Part shown: positions 48,809 through 61,765 of the stretch, one piece after another
How the letters are laid out: each line of letters opens with the position of its first letter
How positions within the stretch are numbered: position 1 is the first letter of the stretch
Origin: Lophius americanus
Taxonomy: Eukaryota; Chordata; Actinopteri; Lophiiformes; Lophiidae
Direction of reading: 5' to 3'
NCBI GenBank assembly: GCA_037951165.1
Contig: JBBDHG010000153.1
Span: forward strand, 122,501 to 186,500
Length of the DNA stretch: 64,000 bases
Program-made: the position numbers and the translations under genes
The notes under the pieces: generated by a model
What the model saw: only the letters and a program-made list of their open reading frames with translations
The model's database searches: none
What the model was told of the DNA's origin: nothing

Positions 48809-49834
48809 ACTTTGTTATGCTTTACTTTGAATATTTGTTTTTGTTGTTTTCTCGAAAAAAAACAAAACACCAACATCTTTGCCCAAAGTAATGTCATTTA
48901 ATTAATTTTCTCCGGCTTGACTGTAACATATTCCTGTATTTGAATTGTTTAATTATTTACCAGCTGAAATGTCACCGAAAATAAGATTTAATAATTTGCT
49001 GTCTTTTATATTTAATACTATTCATGAATAAAAAAAACAACCTTGTGTTTCTCAGCTCATTACTTTAACCAGGCCCCCTTTTGCAAAGACTCTTATTTTG
49101 GCGGCACGCAGACATGGACGGCATTCAACAGATTATTCCAAATAAATGAAATAATGAGTTTGAAAGGCAAGAACAAGCATCTCACACGCCCACAGTGCTC
49201 CGCTATTTAGTTTGTGTTCATCTTCATAAACCCGGAGAGAGGAGCGCGTGGGTTTGCCGAGTGTTGTAACACTTTAATTATATCAAGAATTTCATCGCAC
49301 ACTGCAAAATAAAAAATAAAAGTCTGGAATCCAACTGATCTAACCGCAATTAATCTGGTTGTGGCTTCAAGAGCATTCAGCGGTTGTCCGACTGTTGGTT
49401 TCTCCTTGTTCACTACGCAAATGAACTTCTCTTGTTTGAAGATAAAGGCAGAAGCCCACCTCCTATTAATACAGGAAAAACTAAATATTGTAGAATAAAT
49501 TAACCTCCTTTTTAAAAAAAAAGGAAATCAACGTCAACACTTAGGAGGTGAATATTCTGAGCTCGTGTATCTCCCTGCACGATTCTTGGAACATGTTACA
49601 GATCAGAACGTTTCCCATGCCGTCGGTGGAAGAGAACCCGCCTCTAATGTTGACAGATCTACTGTAATGGTGGATCTCTGGTCTGTTACGAGAAAAGATT
49701 TGGAAAGAGATTGTCGAAAAAGAAAGAAAAAAAGATCAAGCACTAATTAAAAGGTGAAGCTCTCATTGGTTGGTTATTGATCAATGTTCGTGGAGTTCTC
49801 CTGTCCCGGGAAAGAGCTGATCCATACTGTCATA
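48809..49834. other. non-coding, nothing recognised
   Basis: No gene or repeat family was identified. Confidence 0.35.
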
Positions 49835-50050
49835 ATAGAATTATGAAAAAGCTCCCCCAGTGACTAAAATATGAACTACGAAAGTAAAACATGATCAACA
49901 CAGGACAAATCTTCTTGAGTCCATTCATATGCACCAGATTTGGACTAAACGGTTGAGAAATGATGGCCCAGAAACTTTTGGAGATAAAGTTCCCCCCAGT
50001 GTCAGAAGTGTATGACCGACCTTTTCAAAAATAATCCAGTTCTCCCTATT
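49835..50050 (+). repeat. CCCCCTAGTG-family repeat, copy 13 (middle only)
   Basis: AAAGCTCCCCCAGTGACTAA, CTTGAGTCCATTCATATGCA, CGGTTGAGAAATGATGGCCC, GTTCCCCCCAGTGTCAGAAG and AATAATCCAGTTCTCCCT. Both ends are missing. Confidence 0.75.
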
Positions 50051-50149
50051 TTGTCCCCCAAATCTTTCTTGTACGGAGAAATAGTTCTTGGTTATTATGG
50101 ATAAGAGTTGCTGCATATTCCTCAATCGTCATTTCTTTAAAGAGATGGA

Positions 50150-50410
50150 TCAGTGAGAAGGTTCCAAGTTCAAATCCACTGCTAGCTTTTGGACACGGAG
50201 AGTTTTCAGGTTCTACTCATGTTTGCGTGGGTTCTTTCCTGGTGTACCGTCCAAAAACATGCAGTAGATGCGGATTAGTGACTATAAATTGTCGGCCCAG
50301 TGCTGAACTAGTGACTTGTCCATAGTGTGCCCCACCTCTCGCCCGATGCTAGCTAGGATATGCTCCGGACCTGCAGGTCCTAGCTAATCACAATTAGCAT
50401 CTAAACAAAA
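50150..50410 (+). repeat. GGCAGCA-type teleost SINE-like repeat, body and tail
   Basis: TTTGCGTGGGTTCTTTCCTG, GTCCAAAAACATGCAGTAGA, AGTGACTATAAATTGTCGGC, GACTTGTCCATAGTGTGCCC and CTAGGATATGCTCCGGACC, followed by an AAACAAAACGGATGGAT tail, match a widespread fish repeat. Confidence 0.7.
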
Positions 50411-50474
50411 CGGATGGATCGGCGCTTTGAGATTGGCTCAGTCAGAGTCGAGTATTTAAAAATGAGTGGAGGGT

Positions 50475-50600
50475 TGCTTGAGGAAGGGCATTTGGCCCGA
50501 AAACAGGTGCCAGTACAACAATATGGATGAACAACTTCAATGAAGAAGAAACATCTACTGTGGCAACCGTTAACGCAGAGCAGCCAAAAGAAGATGAATC
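50475..50600 (+). repeat. RTE-associated 3' tail or SINE-like fragment
   Basis: TGAGGAAGGGCATTTGGCCC, AAAACAGGTGCCAGTACAAC, ATGGATGAACAACTTCAATG, AAGAAGAAACATCTACTGTG and CAGAGCAGCCAAAAGAAG. The same family as 37980-38180, inserted next to the SINE-like copy. Confidence 0.65.
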
Positions 50601-52771
50601 TCACAGTTTACTGGTTCTGGGTCTCAAGACAAATGTGCAAATAAATGAACGCTCCAAATGTTCAAAATTCAAGTGCCGATATGAGTTTTTTTTATGATCT
50701 AATAAACCCTTCAATCTCCAAAAAGAAAAGTCATTTTCCGGGCTTTTAAAAGGCTTATATCCGGCCCTTAGTTCACCCCGTGAACCATTAACTCCAGTGA
50801 TACACTGCTTCCCCTCCAGACAAACATCTCCCCAACGAGGCTACAATAAGCCCGAGCGTCGTATATGATGCCAGGACAATGGTGGATGTGGCTCTGAGGC
50901 ATGAAACCCCTCCCTCAGCTGAGCTGCTCATCATGCCATACAATGTCTTTGCCCGTCCCCTCTTTGTGTCTGCAGACAAAGTCTGCGTAGAATCCTTCTT
51001 TTGAGGGTTCCGGCTCTGGACCCACTCGCTTTAAAATGTGCAAAACGAGCGTTCCTGCGCCGAAATCCACAGCAGTCGTACTGGAGGACTGTTTTCAACA
51101 CACTTTGTATTGTTGAGATCGTGTTGTTGGCAGTGTTTCCCACAGCGGCATCAGCGGCTGACTCTCCCTCTCTCGGCATCTTTGATCGCTCTTCTTTCAT
51201 CTTTTGTGAGCCAGGGACTGGCATATAATTGCTGGGTAGAATGATATATGACATTCCATCTCAGCAGTGTATGAAAAATAAATTAGATTTCCCGACACCG
51301 TTTCCTGATCAGCCCCCTCCCCCGGCCGACACCATCCGACCCCACGCCTCCCCCCTTTCGTCACACCTGCATCTATCTTACACGAATGTGGAAAATCAGC
51401 AGTAGAGAAAATATCCAACTGATGGTACGTTCGCACCAAGCTCACTACAGAGGGTGTGGTCACATTCTACGATGGTTATTTCTGTATTTTGGGATGATCG
51501 TATGACTAATACGATGCGTATCCTTCCAGCTTTGGACAAAGACTGTTTTTCTAGGCTTCTGTACAAAGCTAGGCTAACTACGAGCATAAACTAGAAGAAG
51601 AACTCAGAGAGCCTAAACCTTTGCCAAAGCACATCAGTACCGTAGGTTTAGGAAAAATGAACGCATATTTATCCTTTAATGTCTGAGTAACGCCCTCAAA
51701 TAGTCAAACCGTTCATCTCCTGCACATTCCACTTATGTTTCTTTGTTCAGCCCACGGATCTTCCAGCTCCAACCCCAAAGGAACATATAAGGAATCAAAG
51801 GAACTTCCTGTCCACAAACAAACAAGGAAACAAATGAGCAAACAACAAAAACAGACAAACGCACATTTGAAAACAAAGCTGTTATCGGTTTCCAGACTCC
51901 CATCCATCCACCATTCTTGTACTTATCCAGGGCCAGGTCGGGGTAACAGTAGGCTATGATGGCATTCCATACGTCCCTTTCACCAGCAAACACTCTCCAG
52001 CTCATCCTGGTGGCTCATCACGAGACTTTCCAGCAACGGTTAAGGTATTTTTTCTTATTTTGTTTACTGACTGTGCTAGAAGCGCACATATGCAGGCTTA
52101 CGGTGTTATTCTGTGATGTTCATCTTGAAAAGTTACCCGGCCAGTTAAGTGCTTGACATGCTTGCTACGGCAGTTTTCATCCTATCCGGTGGACGAGGAT
52201 AGTTTTCACTATGACGAAGGTAGAATATCTGAAAATACAAATAAACTCTTGACATGTAAACATGCTGGACCCGTTCTCAACCACAATTAAACTCATCTGA
52301 TGCTAAAAACCATATATGTACACTCCACTACCAAACAGCAGTTCCTTCCCAGCCCACTAGGGGGCTCACATACTGCTCTTTGCTTTGGTAAGGTATTATC
52401 ATAAGTCATTTCTGTCACTCTGAGCAAGTCCAGCGATTATAAAAGTAAGTTCTAAAGTTTCTGTGCCAAGTGTTTTCATTAACACATCAGACTTAAGAAA
52501 TCACCACATGAAGAGAGAAACAAATTAAAAACAGCCTATGATGGATGTCCAGAGATATTCCGCCGTAGAAAATAAGGACTTAATGGGATCCGAGCTCGTC
52601 GGGTCTCCTACCTGTGAGTCAGAATTGATTTATGAAGCTTTCAGTCATAACGGTCCAAAATATATCTTCATCTAACTGTTGCATCTTATCAGCCTCAGAT
52701 TTAGCCTATCACCAGAGTCAGATATTCATGGAAGTATGTGTCTGTCCAGGGGGTGCTGCTACTTTATGCAA
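50601..52771. other. non-coding, nothing recognised
   Basis: A few antisense-overlapping ORFs of up to 107 codons (50.9-51.3 kb) show no domain. The stretch is relatively repeat-poor. Confidence 0.35.
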
Positions 52772-52850
52772 TCATCAACCATAATATTAAAACCACCTTT
52801 CTAAGAATGTGTAATTACCCCTTTAGCCGCCAAAACAGCTCGGTGACACA
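52772..52850 (-). mobile_element. Tc1-like transposon terminal fragment
   Basis: ATCAACCATAATATTAAAAC followed by CACCTTTCTAAGAATGTGTA and CCTTTAGCCGCCAAAACAGC is one TIR end of the same family as 523-1050. Confidence 0.75.
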
Positions 52851-53479
52851 CTTTGTGTTCTTGCACCCATATTTCCCGATAGAATCTCCTTCTATGACAT
52901 ATTACCTAAACATGTCAAAGTATTTTCATTCATTTATTTAATAACACAGTTGGAGGAATGTTCGGCTGAGTTAACAGAGTGTCATCGGTATGGGTGAGGT
53001 TTACATAAGAGGGAGGGCTGCAACAATTAAACGGCGTTGTCTTCTGTTCTCATTCGGGTTGCAAGACAGATATTCCCATTAACATCTCATTTACTTTTCT
53101 TGATTGAGTTAGGTGTTGTTGATCAAATGATTTAACAACCTTCCTGTCAGTGTTCTCCTGGAAACCTTGCAGAAGACTGAAGAGCTGCGTCACGCCATCT
53201 AATGAAGGTGGAGCTGGCTTGTCGGATGATACCATTCTGCTGCAGACAGAGGGGTGTTCACAAGATGCCTTTTTAAAAAAAAAATGTCTTCCCTGTAACG
53301 AACCACGGACCGTCCAGAGATACTAATACAACCCTGCAATTAGGGGATGAGTATGGTTGTAAATTAAATCATACAATCACCCGTTGGTTCGGGAGTGAGA
53401 GGAATGTAACAGGTCAATAGAATGTAAGGATATTTTCTTTCCACCAGATAGGTAGATCATTCTGCTCCACACCAGTAGG
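52851..53479. other. non-coding, nothing recognised
   Basis: No gene or known repeat identified. Confidence 0.35.
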
Positions 53480-54258
53480 TAGTGGTAATGCATACTACAA
53501 ATCCCAGAATGCACTGTGATAGCCGACACATCAATCAATAGGGCCGGCGCTTCTCCCTGCTCCTCTGTTGGCAGATATTAGCATTTGTCCAGTCACCCCG
53601 ATAAAAAAAACCCCGATAAAGCCATAAATAATAAAAAGTATTAGTGAGTTGTACTTGTGTATTAGTAAATAGAACGCACGTTTTTATGAACTGACGAGGT
53701 GCGTACACGTCCTCCAGTCGTTCAACACGTGTCAGTGCTGTTACGTTAAAAACAAGAAAACACATTGTTCACATTTAATGTGAAAATGCACTTGAAGGCT
53801 CTTCATGCACCAGACTGTTTTCTGAGGAGCAGCTGCTCCTGACCGCAGGAACAGATACGAGGCGCATCACTCTACTCTTACTTTTTTATTGTCTCAGAAG
53901 AAAAAATAGGATAAATCAGGTTCATTTAAAGTTCCTTTTTGTTGATATTGTTGACTAAAAACCAATTTGATTTTTGACTTGATATGTAAATCGTTTTCCG
54001 TCTGTTATTGATGCCTTCGAATAGAAACTTCTCATTGGAAATGATTCTGTTAAACGATGCAGATATAGAGGACAGACATACAACATTAGTTATGCTGATC
54101 TATTTTCAATTTCATCTGTGATTTGACTATTTTCTATTCCGTTGGTTTGTTCCGAAGTCAATAAAGTAAGAATAATCGCAGCTTAAACGTGGTCTCCATC
54201 TTTAATTTTCTCATCTTTTTGGCCCCTAATGTGATTGAGTTTGACACCCCTGCTCTAG
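53480..54258 (+). mobile_element. hAT-like dispersed repeat, copy 2
   Basis: The fuller of two copies. It runs from ACTACAAATCCCAGAATGCA to TGAGTTTGACACCCCTGCTC, sharing ordered blocks with 9495-10112. It carries extra internal sequence (about 53870-53940 and 54000-54100) that the first copy lacks. The 3' terminal motif resembles hAT ends. No transposase frame is intact. Confidence 0.65.
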
Positions 54259-55507
54259 AGTATTTCTGTTAAGTTTGCATAGTTATTTATCAGTGTTGGT
54301 TTTGTAAGCCATCTTAATTGTTAATTGACTGGTGAATGAAACCGCCTATATTTTTTCATAATTCTTTGCAAATTCTCGCAGATTTTGGTTTAAACTCACA
54401 TGCAGGGTCCATAACGTCAAAGAAAGATAACCATAAAATAAGAATTATCCTGCAGGCTGTGAATTTTGACATTATTGATGTTCCCACTATAGAGAGGGTG
54501 ACATTATCATACAGATGTGATAATTTTTATACGTCTGGCAGCTCCGTCTGACAACTTTTTCTATGAGCGGGAAAAAAAAAAGGATCAAGTTTGTTATTTC
54601 CAATAACAAAATCAATCTCACTTTTATTCCGCATGTGCTATTAAGTTGGATTTTTTTTTCCTCCCCTCATTCGTGTGAACTTGACAAACTCTCTCCAGCG
54701 TAAAACCGCTTCACAAACACGAAAGCGCTGCTTTGATCACCCTTTTAAATCCGTCTGATACGCAGAGATTCAAAGCGTGCGTCAAGCATGTCGGACAGAT
54801 TCCGCTGCGGCGCCTAATCGACTCCTTCTTTGCGGGAATGACATCATCATTCATATGAAAGCCGCACTTAAAGGCTTTTAAACTTCGACTGGCTGTTATT
54901 TCATTATTTGCTTTTTCTATTATCAGTGACAGTGAGGCGGAGGAACTGAAATGTGCTTCACACGCCGTGTTTCAGTTTTATTGTCAGCAGGACTGCAGAG
55001 ACTCACCGGCTGAGGTTTCAGCAGACCTGGTGGCCAAGAACAAAACATAAATATTGAAGCAGATCGGCCGGAAGAGTAATATTCGATGCGCCTCCTGCTT
55101 GAGAGATCCGGACGTGGGTGACGGGGAATGGAGAATGGGAGCAGCCACAACCAAGCAGTGAATCTGAGAAAGAAATAGAAAGTTTGTGTCCAAGGACATA
55201 GGTCCGCCCACCCGCTACTGGTAAAAGTCTATTTGTGCTGATCTGGATGGACCGTGACCTCAATCATTGGTGAGTGTGAGCAGGACTAAATTATATATCT
55301 TTTTTGAATAGTTGAAGGGACAAATTATGAGATGAGATGTAAAAATTCTGTTGAATTCGGTAGTTTTGAAGGAAATATGCATTTATGATACCCAGTTACG
55401 TAGATGTGGAAGGGAATCTCTCCTTTTCACTGCACCGGTCCAGTTTGCACACCGTCCAACCCGTTGAACCGCATCCAAACATGTACCACGTCTTGCACAA
55501 AGTCCAA
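54259..55507. other. non-coding, nothing recognised
   Basis: Unique-looking in 54600-54960. Overlapping short ORFs at 54.9-55.3 kb have no domain. Confidence 0.35.
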
Positions 55508-55735
55508 TAGGGCGACTGTGGAGGTGGGGCTGTCGTCCCTTTAGCAGATGATTGGCGGTTTGATCCCAGGACCCTGCAGTCTACATGTCTAAGTGTCCTT
55601 GAGAAAGACATTGAGCCCCAATTTACTCCCCGGGTGCCACACAGGGATTCCACTGCTCCTCAGGGACGGGTCAAATGCAGAAAAAGAATTTTCATTATAT
55701 AATGGTATGTGGAAAATAAAGCTTTTTCGATGCAT
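55508..55735 (+). repeat. tRNA-derived SINE
   Basis: AGGGCGACTGTGGAGGTGGG is a decayed A-box region and GGCGGTTTGATCCCAGGACC is the B box. The body follows: ATGTCTAAGTGTCCTTGAGA, AAGACATTGAGCCCC, TCCACTGCTCCTCAGGGACG and GGTCAAATGCAGAAAAAG. The tail is AT-rich. The match to the common teleost SINE is close. Confidence 0.8.
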
Positions 55736-55756
55736 TTCTGATCATTTTTGCGTTAT

Positions 55757-55776
55757 CCCCCCCCCCCCCCCCCCCC
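55757..55776. repeat. poly(C) run of 20
   Basis: Twenty consecutive C residues lie 3' of the SINE tail. Confidence 0.95.
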
Positions 55777-58033
55777 ACACAATGTCTCGCAAACATAAAG
55801 CCAATGCCCAAAGCAATGGACATAATCAACTGCAGGATTGTCCAGTTTAAAGCTTTAAAGACTCGACCGTAGTTGCGGCTCCATCGAACGTCTGTCCATG
55901 GCACAAGGCAAAATGGACACATTTGTCGTTTACGCATATGTGGTCAACTGCGTCGCAGTTTGAGAGATCGGACCAGGAGGCTTCTTGGAGGTCGTCACAC
56001 TTGTGTTTAGCGATGTGTCTCGCTGTCCGTTCGTGATCCGATCCCCCCAAATGTGTTTTAAAAACAAATGTCAAACCTGAAGCATACAGGCTCTCATGTG
56101 ATCATGTGACCTTGTAGCCTTCCAATAGTTTAGACATGAGTGTGTGATATATGTTGAAACCCCTTTTAATCATCTTTTCATGTATGATGTTCAAAAGTCG
56201 GATACAGCGATTCAAGCCTAGTGGCTACGTTTTGAGCGAACACTCAGACCTCGCAGATTCCTCAGTGTTTCTTCTTGTCACACATAAGGATACACTTATA
56301 ATTGGATTCTGTTCAACCCATTTATACGGAGCGTTGGGCCGCGCTGCAAGCTGAACTGGTTTCCAGTGTCTTTTTCAAGGACATGTATGCTGATGGGGTT
56401 AGGGATCAAACCAGCAGTGTTCTGATAAGTGGACAATCATTCTACATCCTGTTATTGACTGGGGGCTACGAGCCCACCGTCCAAAGTCTGAGGCGCAGAA
56501 ACTTGTTCAGCACAGAGAAATTAGGTTACTCGTAATAATGAAAGGCACACTCAGTATTCCCTGCCAAAATAATACACAATAAAATCATACGTTTTTAGGG
56601 AAATATTCACATATAGTGACTGCTTGATATTTGTGTGTATATTTGAAAATTCAAGGGGGGGAAAAAAGAAAATCATGCAGGAAAATCGTTGCATAGTTTT
56701 CAGTGTATGCGGCGGCGCACAATCAAAGAGGCATGCCGGAGATGCATGTAGGAGCAGATTATGCGGGAAGCGTGAAATGATAGAATATATGTATGCGAGT
56801 GGGAGGTGCTACCGGCTCCTTTGATTTGAGTTTTTGTGTTTCCTACATGCTGCAGAACGAACATCAGCAGAAGGGAGATTGGAAAACAGAAAAAAAAACG
56901 GGCCTTCATCCGGACTGAAACACGGATCTGGCTTATTAAACTGTAATGTAGAAATTTCTCTATATCTGTTTAGAGATAATGTAGAAACTGTTCAGAGATA
57001 ATGGGCCTCATTCTGATGCCAACTGTTCTGATGAAGGTATTTCTTCTTAAACCCACTTATGCAGTTTTTACAAAAGTTCTGGCAACTGATTCAGAACTCA
57101 AGTTTCCTCGATGACGACCCGGCAGGTGACCGAGGGAACTCGGTTGCTTGGGATTCAACTTTCAAGGATTATCAATGCATGCGTAACGATATCAAATCTT
57201 ACCTATATCGTGTGGTACTGTGCCATATGGTCTCTGGAAAAACACCTTAAGGCCAAACATTCACGCCCAGCAATCAGGAGGAATGAACCGTCTATAGAAG
57301 GAGAAAAATAAAAGGAAGTTGTGAAAGGTGGCATATATCTGATAATTACCTCAATTTCATTACTGGATTGAAGTTTTTTCATTGAGTGTGTTGCAGAAAA
57401 AGGCTTTGCACATGAAGGAAAAAGGTCACGAGAGCTTAGACGCACCTCCACGGATGAATTTATCATATCGTGTGCATTAAAGATACAAAAGGACTCTCAC
57501 TAGAGATTCTGCACATTTGACTTCATCATTGTTTTATCCCACGTATTGAGACATGAACCATCTGATCCACACCGTAACCAATTCTTATTCCCCATGCATG
57601 TGCTGGGAGCAAATCACGCCACTAAGCTATAAAACCCTTTTAAGATTTAGGCGGCGATATAATGATTTATAAGGAATTATCTGCTTCTCAAACAAAAGCC
57701 GGTAAAAGATCTCCTTAAAGCGGCGTGTAGGAGAGAGAGGGGGAATGAGATTGGTTTATGGAAAGTTATTGAAATAGAGCACAGCGGGGTGTTTGTGCAG
57801 GGCCTCGGTTCCCTAGGGACTCCATGAACGCATATCATCCGTCTCATTTTTCCTTATTTCTGCGGTCGGCCGTCCCTCAAAAGGGTTTTCTGTTCCAAAC
57901 CCACACGGAGTGTGTGGTATTCTTTGTTTGCTTTGCAAATATGGGGTGGCGTAAGGCTGTGTGCGTGTATACAAATGTGTTTGTGTTCTGTTTTAAGTAC
58001 TGTATGAGGAAAGGATACGGAAGGTCGTACAAC
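55777..58033. other. non-coding, nothing recognised
   Basis: No gene or repeat family identified. Confidence 0.35.
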
Positions 58034-58150
58034 GATCCGCCATAACATTATACCCACCAGCCGTTTTGTAATGGTCCCCCTTGTTCTGCCTAAACACCTC
58101 TGGCTCATCCAGGAATTCACTCTTCAAGACTTCTGAAGGAGTCTCGAGTC
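58034..58150 (-). mobile_element. Tc1-like transposon terminal fragment
   Basis: GATCCGCCATAACATTATAC is the TIR. It is followed by TAATGGTCCCCCTTGTTCTG and, further in, AAGACTTCTGAAGGAGTC, which match the reversed 3' end of the fish Tc1-like transposase gene. Confidence 0.65.
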
Positions 58151-60980
58151 TTGAAACCACCGGACCGACCCTCCACATGGTGTACGAGAAAACGTGGTCC
58201 TTTAGGAACAAACCTGACCGTTTTGAAGACGGTCTGACCCAGTTGACCTGATCTGATCCCTAAAGCTGGTCATACACTGTGCGATTTTAGACTTGTTGTG
58301 TCTGATTCCATCTTATACTGTACGATACTGTACGGCCCATCGGCCACTTCGGCCCGTTGTTTTGCTTACAAGACAGATCTTGATTTTGCCATCCTGTGTG
58401 CCGAATCCTTAAAAAAAATTTGAGGTGGCTAGAACGAGATGGACAATGTGGCTGTGGAGGTAAGCTAGCAATGTCTTACTGCATAGACTGTTAACCTGAT
58501 AGCTAGCATTGTTCCTTCAGCTAAGGACTCCTTGCTGTTCGGTTCCTACCAGCCATAAACTTAATTTCCTACTGTATGACCACATGTTAATTGTTATCCA
58601 CATTTTCAGTTTGGTCGACATGGCAGCTCAGATGCTCTCTAGCCACCAATTGAGAACAATTGCCCTGCCGGTCCTCCAGAAGCTGCTGATTGGTCCTTAC
58701 ACTCCACCCGTAAAGTGTACGCCCAGCGTACACAAAAAGAAGCTTTTACAATAGCTTCTCAGATCGTTAGGTTTGCATATTCCTCCTGCTTTCAACACAT
58801 CAGCTTTGAGCACAAAACGCCCACTTTCTGTGGATTTAATCCCACCATCGCCCACCGTATGACAGCCGCTATTTTCTTTTTTTAAACAAGATAATCAATA
58901 TTATTCTTTTCACCTGTCAGTGGTGATAACGGCTTATTAGTTTATGAACAATTGGTTATTTTCGTACATGCGACAAATAAAAAAAAACCAATCTGCCGCG
59001 GTGGTGTTGAAGGCCGTGATGTTTTTTGAAGCTGATGGAATGAACGGCAGCTCGTTCCTGCATCTCCCCCCTCCGCTGGTAAACATCTTTGTATCCCACT
59101 CAGTGCTCATTCTTTGAGTTGTTTACCAGCTGCTTCTTGCATGCATTCAACCTCCTACGCACAAACCAAACGATCCAGCTCTTGGAGCCGATGCCGGCGT
59201 CGACTGGCTCTCTTGTCCACATTATTGCTCCATCAATCACTGTTGGGATTCATGACAGCCCTCCTCCTCCGTCCAGATTCATTTCCATGTTTTGTTTTTT
59301 ACTGCAGATTGATGCCGGTCTGATTAGAGGATAACTCCTGAGTGCAACTCCCAATGGGAGATTTGATTTCTGAAGCAGATCTCCGTCATTAACTGATTCC
59401 TATCGACCGCAGCGACGACCTCAGCCGCCGACAGCAGTATTATTAGCCCCTCACGCTCACCTGAGACAACGCGACTCCTCTCCGGGGTGGAAATATTCAA
59501 TCCGGAAAGACCCGTGAATGCGTGCGTTGGGTTGATGGCGATGGCCCGGGATTTGCCCATCCATAGTCATTAAAAGCTTTTTAGGGGCGGCAGCTGGAGA
59601 ACGCAAATAACGTAATATCGACCCAACTGTCATTAGCCGTCTTCATTTAAAGACCGCGCTTCCAGGCGTTACCTGCTGTGCTGCCCGATGAAGCGAACTA
59701 AATGAATGAGGGAATTGAGACTTTTAAAGAGACGCCAGGAGAAGGTGATTTTATTACGATAACACAACAAGCCTATTAATAACATCCATAATGCATCTCT
59801 TTGTCCTTTTTACTGTCACATCCTGCTTCAGTCTGAACTGTCAACGCTTTTTCATTTACTAATCAGCAGCTTGAGTATGAAGTTTTACATGAATATATTT
59901 CAGTGTTTCCTCAGGAGCTGAAACAAAAGGGCTGAGCTAAAACATCGAGGTTGTTTTCCAGGAAATATCAAAAGCCAGTGAGCAGCATGGTATCGTCTGA
60001 CTGTGGCGGCGAGGATTAACGACTTACGGTAATAAATGTTAAAGAAATCAATACATGGCCATTCAGCTTTTATGGCGATGTGAACACCTTAGGTTGACTA
60101 TATTGGGGATCTATTTTCCATTATTAAGTAGTGCTGAAAAGAGAAAAGACTGCATCCATGGAGACAGACGGGGACGCCCCTCCCCTCCCATTCTGAAAAC
60201 CATGACCTCATTCTCCACACTGTAAAGAAAAGTCGACGATATACTGTAAATTCGAAAGTTAAGAAAAAGACGTCAACCTGTTTACGGAGATTATACTTAA
60301 AATTAAATTGAATTATAATAAAAATTTGATTTTACCTTGAAATCAAGATTATTCCTCATATATCCACCGTATCATTAACATATTTTTTGACTGTAGAAAC
60401 AACAGTACGCACTTTCTAAATGGTTAAAGTTTTTTTTTTTTTTTTTTACTGTAAATTTAAAGCCAAATCTGTAATTTAGATGGAATAATACTTTGACGGT
60501 AATGACTTGATCAGGAAGGCATAGTTTTTTTTCTGTTAAGTTTTGTATTGTCACAGTAAAATTCTGTTTCCAGATATTCTGACCTTAAAAAAATGTTATT
60601 TACAGTTTCACAATTTAAGGAAAGTCGATGTTTCTACTACAGTGACTGTTTTGAATTATAGGTGGTTGTTTTTTTACTTTAATTTCTACAGCGCACAAGA
60701 TTACTGAAAAATAAATTATGTAACACAATTAAGCGGGTTTCGATAAATAGAAGCTGACTCCACCACTTCATTTTCAACTGTAACACCAACATATCTACTT
60801 CTGAATGATTTGCTCAGATGTTGCTGTTTAATCTCAGGTCAGTGTTTAATTTTCTTTACTCCCCCAAAGACTGACAGCTAGTAGAAGAAGAAATCTGTGC
60901 CATCGGATCACCCCCAGAAAGGATCCAATGGGCGATTGTGGGATCTAGTCATCACAGGTTGGCCTGAGTAAATCAAACAT
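58151..60980. other. non-coding, nothing recognised
   Basis: Mixed sequence with a T run near 60430-60448. The stretch 59040-59700 looks unique. No gene was seen. Confidence 0.35.
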
Positions 60981-61204
60981 ATCAATTGAGCCAAAACATT
61001 AAAACTACCTGCCTCATATTGTGTAATTTGCCTTTTATACACCAAAAGTGATGCATCCTTGGGCTCCCAGGACCCTTCACCAGCTCTCCACCTTTAGTCC
61101 ACTTTTGGTAGGTTCTAACCACTTCAGAATACAGAACATCTAACAAGACTTAGCAGTTTAGGATTTGCTCTGACCCAGTAGTGTGACCATCACTATTTGG
61201 TCCT
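60981..61204 (-). mobile_element. Tc1-like transposon, internally deleted
   Basis: TIR-like TTGAGCCAAAACATTAAAAC, then CTACCTGCCTCATATTGTG, followed after a deletion by the reversed N-terminal transposase region: TTAGTCCACTTTTGGTAGGT, TTTGCTCTGACCCAGTAG, GACCATCACTATTTGGTCC and TTGCTCAAAGTCG. Confidence 0.7.
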
Positions 61205-61765
61205 TGCTCAAAGTCGGACTTGGATGGAAAACTTCCAGGGAGGAGTGAGGGAGGCACACAAATCTGATGCTTGAACCACCTGCACTGATATTCGGGACCA
61301 AAGAGAATCCGCTCTGCAGGGAACTCCATCCATATAACGGAGCTCCTCACCGTACCACTAAGATTAAGCTAGCCATTGTACGGAAGAAGCGCATTTGTGC
61401 TCCCACACTTTGATTTACCACCCAAATCACATGACCGTAGGTCACAGGTGAGGCCTGGAAAGTATACTGACGGCCTGGAGGGAGCCTTACCATATCTCTC
61501 AGCTGCCCCTTCTCCATGATGGTCCGATACAACGCCTGTATGACTGCTGACACTGCACCAAACCAACTGTCCACCTGGTACTCCATTTTCCCAGCACTCC
61601 TGATCAACACAACTTGATCTCCTTCACCTGGGTTAGCAACTATCCCCTGACTCCTGACTCCTTTGCCAGCCACTGCAAACTTCTCTAGTGATGAAGATGG
61701 ATGAGGCCAACAGAACCTCAGCAAAGCGCAGAGACACAATTCCAAGCCACCCAGAGGGGACACTT
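61205..61765 (-). mobile_element. non-LTR retrotransposon RT 3' region, partly open frame
   Basis: A 141-codon minus-strand frame (61772-61347) keeps VTYGHVIWVVNQSVGAQMRF, matching the TYGHELWV segment after the RT domain in a common teleost non-LTR element. The nucleotide order matches the reversed consensus: ATGAGGCCAACAGAACCTCA, TGACTGCTGACACTGCACC, CGGAGCTCCTCACC and a degraded 3' end. It sits directly against the Tc1-like relic at 60981-61204. Confidence 0.7.
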
